Source: Ailanthus altissimus
Taxonomy: Eukaryota; Streptophyta; Magnoliopsida; Sapindales; Simaroubaceae
Reading direction: 5' to 3'
Assembly: GCA_946807835.1 (NCBI GenBank)
Contig: OX327696.1
Span: 756,501-820,500 of the forward strand
Length of the DNA: 64,000 nt
In this document: piece after piece, positions 8,495 to 19,572 of the stretch
Layout of the letters: the number at the start of each line of letters is the position of its first letter
Numbering within the stretch: the first letter of the stretch is position 1
Program-made: the position numbers and the translations under genes
The notes under the pieces: model-generated
Told to the model about the DNA's origin: nothing
Seen by the model: the letters and a program-made list of their open reading frames with translations, nothing else
Databases searched by the model: none

Positions 8495-11176
8495 TAGACA
8501 CAAATATCAATACAAATAATTAGCATCAAATGATATTTGAAAATGATAGTTTAAAATCTATCATATAATTATTAAGACGTACCTGAACACCATCCCAAAG
8601 TTGTTTTATATTGCTATCACACATTTTAAGTGAAACAAGATTCTCTGGTTTAAACCTTGAGGGCAATGATTTCAATGGATATCCATCCCATTGAAAATAC
8701 CTCACTTGAGTAAATACCCAACCTTTAATACAAGATACCTTGCAGTTGTTTTCCTGAGTGAATAGGTTATAAAATTTCAAGATTCTCAAATGGGGCATCC
8801 TTTCGAAAGTGTAGGGATTTAAGTGTATCTTTTCAATCAGATTCATATTCAAGGAGATTCCCTCGATTGCTTCAGTTTCCTGGTAAGCAAAAATATAAAA
8901 TAAAATTAGAAATCATAACATCATAAACCCTAAGTCTACTAGTTGCACTTTCAATTTGCAAAGAACATTGGGCCTCCTCTTATAATTAAAATAGTAAGGG
9001 GAAATGGTTGATGCTCACCTTATTTTCTTTTAAAACTTTACAAATATCCTCGGAATTGCATAATCGACTTCTTTTTTTAGGATCATTGATAGATTCTTGT
9101 CGAACAATTTTTGTAGCCATATCTTGCAACAAATCATGCACAAATATCGTGTTTTCTATTATGGTTATGAGGCACTTATCAACAAGAACTTCCATATCTA
9201 TTTCCGGAGAAGAGCTATAATCATAAAAAAAAAATTTTATTGCAGAATCTCTATGCTCTCCTACAAAGAAAAATACTATATCCAAAAATATTTTTTTCTG
9301 ATTGTCATCCAAACAATCATAACTTAGTTTCAACACCTCTTGGATCTTCCCAATAGGAATTTTTTTCAGCTTACTTATAGTATTTTTCCAGAAATTTTCT
9401 TTCTTTTCGAATAAAAAACGACCCAAAACTTTAAGAGCCAATGGAACACCGTGAGCATATTCTATCACCTTCTTTGACAACCCTATATAACTTTCATTCA
9501 AATGGTATTGTTTGAAAGCATGTCGACTAAAAAGCTTAAAGGCATCACTATCTACTAATTCCTCCATCTTGTATGGTTTACTCACTCCACAATTTTTAAG
9601 CACTTGTTTATCTCTACTTGTTATTATGATTCGACTTCCCGGAGCAAACCTATCAAGGCGCTCAATTAAGGATTCTATTTGTTTCAACTTTGTCACATCG
9701 TCAAAAACAATCAGAATCTTCTTGCGTTTGATCCCTTCAAGTTGAAAGTTGATATTCACATTTGCATCCCCTAATATTGTGGAAAAAAGGTATTGCTGCA
9801 GTTGATGTAAACTTCCCTTTTCTTCCGCTTCTCTAATATTTCTTATAAAGCAAGAACTTTCAAAATTTCCAGAGATCTCTTTGAAAACTGCGTCAGCAAT
9901 TGTTGTTTTGCCTATGCCACCGATTCCCCAAATGCCTAAACAAAACACATCCATCGATCCAATATCTAATAGTGATTCAATTTCCCTAATGCGTGATTCT
10001 ACTCCAACCAAGCCATTATCATCAGTTGCGAACATATCACCCAATCTCTTTAAAATTGAATTGGTAATTTCCTCTACTAGATTGGATTCACGCCTTCAAA
10101 CAAAACAAAAAAAAAAAAGGAAAGTTAACATGAAAAACTCAAAAAAGAGACACAGATGGCATTTGTATTTTTAGTTCCATATGTTAATTTAATTAGAGGA
10201 TTCTTTTCTTTATATAATTTTATATATATAGACGATACTTAATTACAATTATGAAATATGCAAGCAAATTACCTATCTTCACAGAAAATGATTTTATTAA
10301 TTATTACATAAATATTAATGATAAATCTTATTCTTATAATATCATTTATTATATATCTTAGGAAGTATCTATGTGAACATTAATTATTTAATTGTACGAC
10401 TTCTAATCAATTCTAATTCTTTTACATATCAATTACATACTTCATAATTTTTTTTTGGAGCGTGTAATTCATTTAATTTACACATTATACAATTATGATA
10501 TCTTATTATTCGGTAACAATAACTGATATCGTGTAAATTATGGAGTAGTTATCTTCTTTTATAACTATTTTTCTTTTTTGAAAAGTTCTTAATATTACAC
10601 CAAAATATAAGAATTATCTATAATATATATATATAAAGAAAATTCCGTGAGAAAATTAATGTGTTACCTAGTGACAGAAGAATCAAAGCCAGACAAATTG
10701 GCTGCTTCCGTTAAAGCAGTCCTCCATTTCTGCAACTTGTCTGATCTTCCCTGAAATCGTTCTTCAAGCTTCGAAAAGAAATTCCCAAAAATTCCAGTTT
10801 GGTATCTGACATCTGATGGAGCAACGCCATAGAAAACTGGAATCACAATCTGCCCTTGCTTGTTCTTGCATTCCAGGATCTCCACAAGTTCTTCGAGGCA
10901 CCATGTGGAAACAGCATACTTTTCTGAGAAAATGACAACCGAAATTTTTGAAATTTCGATTGCATTCAATAGAGATGGGGAAATTTCGTCACCTCTGATA
11001 AGTTGGTCATCACTGAAAGTTTTGATATGTTCTCGACGCAAAGCTGCATGAAGATGGCTGGTAAAACCGTCACGGGTGTCTTCACCTCTAAAACTAAGGA
11101 ACACATCATACTTCATTTGAGGAACCATAATCATATTATTTGGAGGAGAAGAAGAAGAGGACGCAGAAGCCATCAT
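5705..11176 (-). CDS. TNL1: TIR-NBS-LRR disease-resistance protein, truncated before C-JID
   Basis: The spliced model has exons 11176-10668, 10093-9019, 8879-8583 and 7693-5705. It gives one uninterrupted frame of 1290 codons (1289 residues), and every junction has GT/AG ends and keeps phase. Order: TIR (about 22-165), NB-ARC (about 190-510), LRR-entry linker (529-627) and an LRR array (628-1289). TNLs are intracellular NADase-type immune receptors triggered by pathogen effectors. A paralogue, TNL2, lies on the same strand to the right. The frame ends in a frameshifted tail at about 5723-5729, so the C-JID downstream is not translated. It could be a functional truncated receptor, an early-stage pseudogene or a sequence-assembly error. 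The gene family is certain; function is uncertain. Confidence 0.93.
6061..7402 (-). repeat. Recent 852-bp higher-order duplication in the LRR exon
   Basis: Bases about 6061-6550 match about 6913-7402 with an offset of exactly 852 bp, which is 4 x 213. The part at 6169-6363 and 7021-7215 translates identically even on the opposite strand, while neighbouring modules differ at many sites. The simplest reading is unequal crossing-over that added four modules (12 LRRs), after the older 213-bp expansion. Confidence 0.9.
7694..8582 (-). other. TNL1 intron 3 with AAT microsatellite
   Basis: The 889-bp intron between the linker and LRR exons is AT-rich with no coding content. An (AAT)n run occupies about 8463-8494. 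The intron aligns along its length with TNL2 intron 3 (51845-52749), including GTGTATCTCTTTAATTTTAA and the microsatellite position. Confidence 0.85.
8583..8879 (-). CDS. TNL1 exon 3: NBS-LRR linker
   Basis: It encodes residues 529-627. The acceptor is CTTACCAG|GAAACTG and the donor GTTCAG|GTACGT, both phase 0. The product has the family signature after the NB-ARC: TEAIEGISLN, FERMPHLRILKFY, then the first LRR-like segment ending NLVSLKMCDSNIKQLWDGVQ. TNL2 retains this exon at 52750-53056 with a nonsense codon at its last position. Confidence 0.93.
9019..10093 (-). CDS. TNL1 exon 2: NB-ARC domain
   Basis: It encodes residues 170-528, with acceptor TTTGAAG|GCGTGAATCC and donor AATAAG|GTGAGC. 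Motifs in order: P-loop GIGGIGKTT (about 226-234), RNBS-A around CFIRNIREA, kinase-2 LIVFDDV (297-303), RNBS-B PGSRIIITSR (321-330), GVPLAL at the GLPL position (385-390), and FVHDLL at the MHD position (about 487-492), with Val for the usual Met. All ADP/ATP-binding signatures are present, and no stop interrupts the exon. Compared with TNL2 (53662-54748) it is the intact copy. Confidence 0.95.
10094..10667 (-). other. TNL1 intron 1
   Basis: The 574-bp AT-rich intron between the TIR and NBS exons has donor GTAACAC and acceptor TTTGAAG. It has no coding content and is collinear with TNL2 intron 1 (54749-55367). Confidence 0.85.
10668..11176 (-). CDS. TNL1 exon 1: TIR domain
   Basis: It encodes residues 1-169 and the first bases of codon 170. 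The start is the first of two adjacent ATGs, followed by a Ser-rich leader, MKYDVFLSFRGEDTRDGF at about 21-38 and TSHL at 39-42. The NADase glutamate position is filled in TWCLEELVEI (Glu96), and the RGDEI, YGVAPSDVR and TALTEAANLSGF motifs are present. The exon ends GTCACTAG|GTAAC, a normal TNL donor, at 10668. The homologous exon in TNL2 (55368-56870) is split by an LTR and frameshifted. Confidence 0.95.
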
Positions 11177-11665
11177 TTCTCAATTGGTGAGAAAGAATTT
11201 TGTATGAGCAAAAAAAAAAAGAAAGACGTGATTTGTGGAGTGACGGAATGATATAAGACATAATTTATATAAAGGCTTCAACTATCTCATAAAAGCATTT
11301 CGTAGAAAAGCATAATGATAATAATGATGCAAAAGATAAAGTGAGAAGCACTGGAAGAGAAAGACTCGATGACATCCGGAAAGAAAAAGATAAAAGAGAA
11401 TAAATTTGTGAAAGATTTCAATTGCTTTAGTACTACAGTGAGTAGGACCAAGGTGCTGTATAAAATGGGCTCCTTTCCAAAAAGTCTCATCCAGTAATTT
11501 CATTTGCGTTCACAAAGAAAAAGAAAATAGGGAATCCAAGGAGAATGAATTTGTAAAACTTTTCAATCGCATTACTACAGTGAGTTGGGCCGAGGTGAGG
11601 TTGGCGTCAAGTAAAGCTCAAAGAAGAAGCCTTTATTTTGTTGGCTTTAGTCAAAATTTGAGGAC
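11177..11665. other. TNL1 proximal upstream flank with repeated module
   Basis: Non-coding. It aligns with 56871-57350 upstream of TNL2 (shared AAAAGATAAAGTGAGAA, GAAAGATTTCAATTGCTTTA, CAGTAATTTCATTTGCGTTC). Two copies of a module resembling AATTTGTgAAAgaTTTCAAT followed by ACAGTGAGT occur at about 11398-11445 and 11548-11590. The homology stops at about 11665, where Copia-2 begins, and resumes right of it at 16566. Confidence 0.7.
11263..11274 (-). promoter_or_regulatory. Candidate TATA box of TNL1
   Basis: On the minus strand the sequence TTTATATAAATT lies about 90 bp upstream of the start codon, a normal distance for a plant TATA box plus short leader. At the matching place in TNL2 the element has decayed to CTATATGTATG. 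Confidence 0.55.
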
Positions 11666-11768
11666 CAAGGCTTCTAACTTTTGGATTGTTGTTTTTACTT
11701 GGATTGTTTTAAACTACTTCATTGTTTGTATTCTCTACGTATTTCGCTGCGTGTTAATCTCTACAAAT

Positions 11769-11780
11769 TGGTATCAGAGC
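11769..11780 (+). other. Primer-binding site of Copia-2
   Basis: TGGTATCAGAGC lies three bases after the 5' LTR end and is the usual plant copia complement to the 3' end of initiator tRNA-Met. Confidence 0.9.
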
Positions 11781-11815
11781 TGTTATTGGCTGTCTAAGTT
11801 TATTTTTGGTTGAAC

Positions 11816-14800
11816 ATGGCACCACATAAGCATGAAGTAGAGAAATTTACAGGACATAATGATTTCAACTTATGGAAACTTAAGATGATGACTTTGTTAG
11901 AGAGTCAAGGACTAGAATCAGCTCTTGAGGAACCCTCTAGTACTAGTGATAAGTCTTCAACATCTAAGTTAGACATGGATCTTGAAACCATTAATAGAAA
12001 AGCCCGGAGTGAAATTATCTTGAGTTTGGGTGATGAAGTTTTGAGGGAAGTGGGTGCAGAAAAATCAGCACTTGGTTTGTGGAAAAGACTTGATGAGTTA
12101 TATATGACTAAGTCTCTTGCAAACCGGTTGTATCTCAAGAAGAATTTGTTTGGGTTGTCTTTGGTTGAGGGTGGTTCACTAAATGAACACATTGATTCCT
12201 TCAACAAGGCTGTCATTGATTTGGAGACGGTTGATGTCAAAATCAGTGACGAAGACAAAGCAATTCTATTATTGAGTTCACTTCCTAAAAGCTATAAACA
12301 TTTTATTGATACTCTTCTATATGGAAGGGAGTCATTGACAATGAAGGATGTTAGAGCAGCCTTAAACTCAAAGGTGTTAGTTAAGAAGTCAGAACAACAA
12401 CAACAAAATTCTGCAGCTGTACTTGTTGCGAGGAGGAGAGCTGAGAGTAGAGAATCTAAAGTGAGAAATTCTTCAAGATCAAAATCGAGGGGCAGATCCA
12501 AGAAGTGTTACTTCTGCAAGAAAGAAGGTCATTTCAAAAGGGATTGTCCGGAAAGGAAAGCTAAGTATCAAGGGAAGAGACCTGAAGCAGATGCAGCTAT
12601 AGTCTATGAAGAAGATTATGAAGTTGCAGAAACATTGGTTACCTCGAATAGGTAGAACACCGGTAAGTGGATTCTTGACTCCGGATGTACTTTCCATATG
12701 TGTCCTAATAAAGCTTTGTTCACTAACTATCAGTCCATTAATGGTTGTAAGGTATTAATGGGCAACAATATGGCTTGTCAAGTCATTGGGATGGGTAATA
12801 TTAGGCTGAAACTACATGATGGGAGTGTGAGGGAGTTATTAGATGTGAGGCATGTACCTGATCTTAAAAGAAATTTAATTTCTTTAGGCATGCTTGATCA
12901 ATCCGGTTGCACATTCAAGGGTGAGAGTGGTACATTGAAAGTGATTAAGGGTTCAATGGTTGTAATGAGAGGTGAGCGTAAACACGGGTTGTATGTGTTG
13001 AGTGGAAAGGCTGTTATTGGTTCTGCATCTTTCTCTGTTGATAATGAGAATATGCAAACCAAGTTATGGCATTTGAGGTTAGGGCACTTGGGTGAGAGAG
13101 GTCTTAAGGAGTTATATGATCAAGGTGTATTTGGCAAGGGAAAGATTCAGCCAATGGGGTTTTGTGAACATTGTGTACTTGGGAAAGCTCATAGAGTTAA
13201 GTTTAACACGGGTGAACACAACACCAAGGGCACTTTGGATTACATACATTCTGACCTTTAGGGACCTGCTCAAGCTGTCACTCATGGTGGTGCACGGTAT
13301 TTTCTGTCATTCATTGATGATTATTCAAGGAAGTTGTGGTTTTATGTGTTGAAGAGCAAAGAGTAGGTGTTTGAAACATTTCAGAAATGGAAAACACTTG
13401 TAGAGAATCAAACGGGTAAGAAAATCAAAAGACTTAGGACGGATAATGGTCTTGAGTTTTGTAATACTGAGTTTGATAAGTTTTGTGCTAAGTATGGTAT
13501 TGCAAGGCATAAAACGGTGCGGTACACACCACAACAGAATGGACTTGCAGAAAGGATGAACTGAACCTTACTTGAAAGGGTAAGGTGCATGCTAACCAAT
13601 GCCGGATTGTCTAAGGCATTTTGGGGGGAGGCGGTAGTAACTGCAGCTTACTTGATAAACCGAAGTCCTTCTTCAGCTATTGGCTTTATGACACCAGAAC
13701 AGAAATGGTCTGGAGGCACTCCAAAATATGATCACCTGAGGGTATTTGGATGCCCTGCATTTGTACACATCAAGCAAGGAAAACTAGAACCAAGAGCTTT
13801 GAAGGGGATATTCATTGGATATCCAGAAGGTGTTAAGGGATACAAGGTATGGTGTACTGATCTTAATCCGCATAAGAGTATCATTAGTAGGGATGTGACG
13901 TTCAATGAATCTACATTGTTGAAAACCAATTCAGATTCAGTTTTGAAGAAGCCTGAAGATGTGCCAAGTTCAGTTTCTGAATCTGAAACTGAACATCATG
14001 AGGTGGAACATGATTTGAGACCTGACATTCCTATAGGTTAGCACTTCAATGATGATGCACATGAAGAACAAGAACCTGAAAATTTCTCTAAAACAGCACC
14101 ATTGCAGTCAAGCACTCCTGAAGCTGAACTTGAAGAGTACCAGTTGGCTAGAGATAGACAAAGGAGAGTTGTTCGACCACCGAGCAGGTATGCACATGCT
14201 GATTTGATAGCTTATGCGTTTAACACTGCTTACACTATAGAATATGATGAACCAAAATCATATGCTGAAGCTATTGAGAGTGTAAATTATGTTAAATGGC
14301 AACAAGCTATGGAAGAAGAGATCACTTCTCTTAATAAGAATCATACCTGAAAATTGGTGGTGAAACCAAAGAACAAGAGGCTAGTTGGCTGTAAATGGGT
14401 TTACAAGGTTAAGGAAGGGGTTCCGGGTGTTGAGCCTACAAAGTTCAAGGCTAGGCTTGTTGCACAGGGCTTCACACAAAAAGAAGGGGTTGATTTTCAT
14501 GAAATCTTTTCTCCTGTTGTAAAACACTCATCAATTCGTATTTTATTATCCATGTGCGTAAATCTGAATTTACATCTTGAACAAATGGATGTAAAGACAG
14601 CTTTCCTTCATGGTGAACTTGAAGAAGAGCTATACATGGCACAACCGAAAGGTTTTGAAGAACCGGGCAAAGAAGATTATGCTTGTTTGCTAAAAAAGTC
14701 TTTATATGGGCTGAAGCAATCTCCAAGACAATGGTATAGGAGATTTGATGATTTTATGCTGCATTGTGGCTTCACAAGGAGCAAGTATGATGGATGTGTG

Positions 14801-15820
14801 TACTTCAAAGCATTGAATAACAGTAAGCGTATGTATCTCCTTCTATATGTTGATGATATGTTAATTGCATGTGAGGATATGGAAGAGATACATAAGCTGA
14901 AAAATCAGTTGGGTGGTGAGTTTGAAATGAAAGATTTGGGGTCAGCCAAAAGAATTTTGGGTATGGATATAGTGAGAGGCAGTGATGTTATTTTCTTGTC
15001 TCAACAACGGTATATACTCAAGGTTCTTGACAGGTTCAGAATGAGGGATGCCAAAGCTGTGACGACTCCATTGGCAATGCATTTCAAACTGTCGGCATCT
15101 CAATCACCACAAATTAAAGAAAAAAAATTACATATGCTTAAGGTACCATATGCTAGTGCTGTTGGTTCTATAATGTATGCTATGGTTTGCACAAGGCCGG
15201 ATATAGCACAAGCGGTGAGTGTTGTAAGTAGATACATGGCTAATCCTGGAAAGGAGCATTAGATGGCCGTGAAATAGATACTTAGGTATCTAAAGGGGAC
15301 GTCACATTATGGTTTGCTATTCAGAAGGGTTGGCACAGGTGATGAAATGGTGAAGGGTTACGTGGACTCAGATTACGCAGGTGACTTGGACAATAGAAGG
15401 TCTTTATCTGGGTATATCTTTACGGTGTTTGGATGTAGCGTATGCTGGAAATCAGTATTGCAGCATGTTGTAGCACTATCAACTACCGAAGCCGAGTATA
15501 TAGCCTTAGGAGAAGCAATTAAGGAGGCTATGTGGTTGAAAGGTATATGTGCTGAACTTTTGGCTATGGATGAAGTTAATACTTCAGTACATTGTGATAG
15601 CCAAAGTGCCATACATCTAAGCAAATATCAGGTGTTTCATGAAAGATCGAAACACATTGATGTTAGGATGCATTTCATTCGGGATACTGTGCAGAGTGGC
15701 TTTATTAGTCTGTGTAAAATTCCGACGTCGGAGAATCCTGCTGATATGTTGACTAAGCCGCTGCCCTCAGTTAAGTTCAAGTTGTGTATGGACTTAACTG
15801 GAATCACAACTTACAATTAA
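11816..15820 (+). pseudogene. Copia-2 gag-pol polyprotein with eight in-frame stops and no frameshift
   Basis: One frame runs from ATG 11816 to TAA 15818-15820 (1335 codons). Domains in order: gag with UBN2-type region and zinc knuckle CYFCKKEGHFKRDC (near 12506-12547); protease WILDSGCTF; GAG-pre-integrase; integrase with the HH-CC finger, RTDNGLEF and PQQNGLAER; RT with MDVKTAFLHGEL and YVDD (near 14847-14858); RNase H with DSDYAGD and STTEAEYIAL. Stops start at 12653, 13259, 13364, 13562, 14039, 14348, 15260 and 15275. Each is readable as a Trp, Gln or Arg codon changed by a C-to-T or G-to-A transition. Catalytic residues of protease, integrase and RT are otherwise present. It is inactive as it stands. 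Confidence 0.95.
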
Positions 15821-15895
15821 GGTTGTGATGTGGAGGATAGATCGTTGTTTGCTCTCTTGGTGTTGTTAGAGTGATTTTGTATCAAGGTGGGGATT

Positions 15896-16565
15896 TGTGG
15901 AATTTGTGATCCAAAATCATGTTTATGATGTTGGTAATGTTTGGAACAAATTCGAAAACATGTCAGAATTATTTTGGAGCCGGAAGCATGTGTGGAAGAG
16001 GTGGAATTCTAATGGAACAGTTGAAAAAATTGCAGAAGAAAACAGGAAAAAATTCCTAGGTGTGAGCGCCGCGGCATTGAAAGCGCTGGCGGAAGCATTG
16101 GTTCCAGTATGTCAATGCCGCGGCGCTGCACTGTTCATTGTTCATTGTTCACTGTTCACAATTTGAAAATTCCGAATTTAGGCTTTTCCTTTCTCATTTT
16201 TTTGGGTATTTTAGACTTCATATAAATACCCCATTATGCCTAGGGTTAGATTGATGAGAAACACTTTCAAAACTCTTTACAAAAAACCTTAGAGCTCCAA
16301 AATTCAATTTGTATCATTCCTTGATCTTGTAAGATCAATTCTCTTGTAATCAAACAAAGAATAAGAGAGACTTGGATCCTTGATCCACCGTGGACGTAAG
16401 CAATTTGCTGAACCACGTATTTTGTGTCTTGGTATGGTATATTTCTACTTTTCTCTATTGTTAATACTTAGCTCTACAATTTAGGTTGTTGTTCTTGCTT
16501 GGATTGTTTTAAACTACTTCATTGCTTGTATTCTCTACGTATTCCGCTGCGTGTTAATCTCTACA
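15896..16565 (+). repeat. 3' LTR of Copia-2 (670 bp)
   Basis: It begins TGTGGAATTTGTG after the polypurine tract and ends TAATCTCTACA. The TATA box (CATATAAATACC) is at about 16219-16230. U3 contains a GC-rich inverted repeat (16065-16127). Near the end it has the CCGTGGACGTAAGCAATTTG motif, which is also present in diverged form in the copia solo LTR at 55815-56836, so the two families are related. Confidence 0.9.
16065..16127 (+). repeat. Perfect 16-bp GC-rich inverted repeat in Copia-2 U3
   Basis: The left arm AGCGCCGCGGCATTGA (16065-16080) is the exact reverse complement of the right arm at 16112-16127, with a 31-base loop that itself contains AGCGCTGGCGG. It lies about 90 bp before the TATA box in otherwise AT-rich DNA. 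Confidence 0.9.
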
Positions 16566-16598
16566 AGATGCCTTCTAGGAAGTTTCAAAAATAATTTT

Positions 16599-16722
16599 AT
16601 CTCACCTTTTTTTTTTTAATCTTTACTTAACAATTGATGAAGAGATTTTAACTCCTAATTCTATTTCACCTTTTTTTTTAATCTTTACTTAACAATTGAT
16701 AAGAGATTTCAACTCTTAATTC
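16599..16722. repeat. About 62-bp tandem duplication with T-tracts
   Basis: Copy 1 (16599-16662) and copy 2 (16663-16722) each consist of TCACC, a T-tract, AATCTTTACTTAACAATTGA and an AGAGATTT..AACTC tail. Confidence 0.85.
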
Positions 16723-17807
16723 TACACTCTAATAACAGATTTAAGCTACTTTCTATTTAAATAGACGGAGTAATCTACCCTCCGTACAATTAAAAGAACT
16801 CAAACTCAAATACCTCCAAATATATGGTGTTGATTATCAAACACTCTCAATCCAGTAGAAACAAATAAACATGGTAAGAAAATGGTTCACGTATTGGGTT
16901 CTCATGGAAAAACAGAAAAAAAAAATACTTGGAATACAAAATGAAAATGTAGAAATTTCAAGTAAACATGGAGAAGTAGAAAGTCCAAAACAAATAGTCA
17001 TGTAAATTTGCTGGTAAAAGACCACAAAGAAAAATTCCTTACGATAATAATGAAACAAAAGATAAAGTTCTAAACACGGTAAGAGAAAGAATCAATGACA
17101 GCCACAAAGAAAATGAAAACAAAATGAAAAGAAGTAGACACTATCTCACCTAGTACACACGGAGAAGATTCAAAAATTCTAGAACGCTAAATTTTGTTTA
17201 AATCAAATTTATGCTGAGTTCTTATCGTTTTCGAATGATACATATCTATAAACCTATCCCTCCACCCCCAAATGGCATCAATTTAAACATTGGGAGTTAG
17301 AATATGAATGAATTTATTATCAAAATATTCTCTCAATAAATGGTATCAAAACCAGACCATAATAGTTAAAATATGAATAGACTCATTATCAATTTAAATG
17401 GCTCTCTCAACAAATGATATCAAAGACAGATCCTGATAGTTGAAATATAAATAAACTAATTATTGAACAAAAAGGTACTCCAACAAGTGGTATTAGAGCC
17501 ATCAGACCTTGTCAATGAAAGGACTAGTGTTGTTTAAGGGAGAATTATTGAGTGAGTTGACTCTCCCACACCAACTGCAAAGGTTTTATTCAAGAGTTGT
17601 GACTGTTGAGTGAGTTAGTTCTCCTACATTGATTATAAAAAATATCCTCTCTTATTTTTTTTAAAGAAATAAATCTTAATCATACGTAACTAATATAAAA
17701 TACACGTAATTTTTTTAAATATAATATAAAATTAGATTAGGAGACAATTTTAATTTCTCATTTGTTAATATTATAGATTAGATATTTACAAATAAGGTCA
17801 CATGAGT

Positions 17808-17863
17808 ATAATCTGAACTCTAAATACAATAGTCCATAATCTGAACTCTAAATACAATAGTCC
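17808..17863. repeat. Perfect 28-bp tandem duplication
   Basis: ATAATCTGAACTCTAAATAC plus AATAGTCC is present twice with no mismatch (17808-17835 and 17836-17863). Confidence 0.92.
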
Positions 17864-18429
17864 AATATAAGATCCGCACAACCACCCTAGTTCCCTTGTT
17901 ATGGTTTCATCATATAGCTCACTTAGTTAATGAGAGAACTATTTGGCCCTTAAAAGTAGAAGATTGAATTATTATACAACCCGATCCTAGAATATCACAA
18001 CAATAGCATCCATAAAGGTAGGAGTCACCATTGTTGGTTCTTCATGTATTCTATTGATAGGGGCAAGCTAAGAGCCTTATAGCTCCAGCACAAGATAGAG
18101 ATAAAAGAGTATCACTCTCTCACTCTCACTTTTTCACACAACAACCAATACGCCTAGCTATCAATTTAAGATGATCTAGTGCAGCAAGATTGAAAGTCAT
18201 ATTATCTATACAGTCTTGATACAAGTTTGAACCCTCTCAAAGTCAGAGGAGGATCTGTAAGTTTCACAATAGATGAAATGATTTTTATAGGCACTTTCAC
18301 ACAAACATGTGCGTGCACTAGTAAGCACACACTTGAGATACAAATAACGTTTTCAAACTTTGTAGTTTATTATCTAACATTACAAGAGATTAAGACTTTA
18401 ACAGATCTCCCTTCCCAATGTCCAAACCC

Positions 18430-18712
18430 TATTCTGGCAGTACAATTAGTAGGATAAGATATTCAGCGATGTGGTACTATTTTATCTCTTGGGAAAACTA
18501 TTTACATGGTCATAGCATCGATCCTAAACATAAGTTTCCTAGGGAATTCAACAAAAAGTTTTTTTCTTAAGGAAATATCCTAATAGATCTAACAGCATCA
18601 AGTGAAATATATGGTTGCTAATAGTGCACCAATCAGACATGAATTTAGTTTAAAACAACGTTGGGTTGGAATATTCAGCAAGTATTACTACAATCATTCT
18701 ACTGAATTCTGT
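18430..18712. repeat. Block R, unit-1 copy, left half
   Basis: This sequence recurs at 63480-63765. Shared strings include CTTGGGAAAACT, CATCGATCCTAAACAT, TTCTTAAGGAAATAT and CACATTCTACTGAATTC-like endings. It stops at the LINE target site and resumes at 25353. Its relation to any named repeat is unknown. Confidence 0.85.
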
Positions 18713-18929
18713 GAAAATTCTACCTTTTGCTACAGTGTCTAATATTCTCTCTACTAGGGAACAGTAACCAATGATTTGGCTATAGTAACCTGGCATTTCC
18801 TCTCCGATCTCTGGCACTCCACTTGGTTTTCTGCTCAGAATTCTCTTGATCAGCAGATGATCATCTGACCTGGGGGTTACTGACTGGTGGAATGGCCGAT
18901 CTTGCTTCTTCCTCACCTGAGTTTGTATG

Positions 18930-19330
18930 GTGAACTACGGCTGCTGGCTGTGCTTGCCCTCAGCTGCTGGTTCTGCTGCTGGTGTTTATTAGCTTCCTGA
19001 ACTGCTGCTGGTGTTTGGTAGCTTCCTGAACTGCTGCCGGTGGCTACTCTGTACTGTTTTGGTAGCTTCCTAAACTGCTGCTGCGATCAGTGATCGGCAA
19101 CCACAGACCACTACTCGGATCTGGTAGCTTCCTGAACTGCTGCTAGTGTCTTGCTTCTGCTGTCACTGGTGGTTTTTCTGTTGCTTCGTGTGGCCAGCTG
19201 CCGGTGACTACGCCCTGAGCTGCTGCTGGTCTACTGCACTGATGGTTGTTCTGAGCTGCTGCTGCTGCGATCAGTGATCGGCAACCACAGACCACTAATC
19301 GGATTCCTGACCTGGTGTCCTGAGCTCCGA
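18930..19330 (+). repeat. GC-rich 5' repeats of the LINE
   Basis: Several imperfect copies of GGTAGCTTCCTGAACTGCTG alternate with CTGCTGGTGTTT. A longer unit, GCTGCTGCGATCAGTGATCG followed by GCAACCACAGACCACT, occurs twice (about 19075-19110 and 19257-19292). Base composition contrasts sharply with the AT-rich surroundings. This is probably the LINE 5' UTR or promoter. Confidence 0.75.
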
Positions 19331-19572
19331 TAAGGCCATATTTCAGACTTTGCTTTCTTTTCGGCGAGTCTTCTTTGTTGTCCGCTTGTCCATCTGCTGC
19401 TTTACAGCGCATCTGTCCTGAGGTGAAGACATACTCTGCATCTTACTGTACCGGTTGGTCGTGTACTGTTCCGATTAATCGTACACTGTTTTGGCGAGTT
19501 TTTTCTGGCGACTCGGCAACCAGCACCTTTTTCGGTGACAGCTCTCTACTGTCCAATGGTATTCTTCTTTCG

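Larger units (their letters stand above)
11666..16565 (+). mobile_element. Copia-2: Ty1/copia retrotransposon, near full length with truncated 5' LTR
   Basis: It comprises a remnant 5' LTR (about 11672-11765), tRNA-Met primer-binding site (11769-11780), gag-pol (11816-15820), polypurine tract (AAGGTGGGGA just before 15896) and 3' LTR (15896-16565). Both LTR ends read TGCGTGTTAATCTCTACA. The 5' LTR keeps only its last 90-100 bp, so the element cannot start its own transcription from U3. It separates the two parts of the TNL1 upstream flank. No clean target duplication is visible, as expected if the 5' end was deleted. Confidence 0.93.
16566..18429. other. Distal TNL1 upstream flank and intergenic DNA
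   Basis: No gene seen. The stretch 16740-17240 aligns piecewise with the TNL2 flank: TATCAAACACTCTC at 16836-16850 with the same string near 57660; AAAAGATAAAGT at about 17060 with 57040; GACACTATCTCAC and CTGAGTTCTTAT at 17137-17230 with 58738-58833. The rest holds the two tandem duplications listed separately and a PBS-like TGGTATTAGAGCC at about 17490 that I cannot tie to an LTR. Confidence 0.6.
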
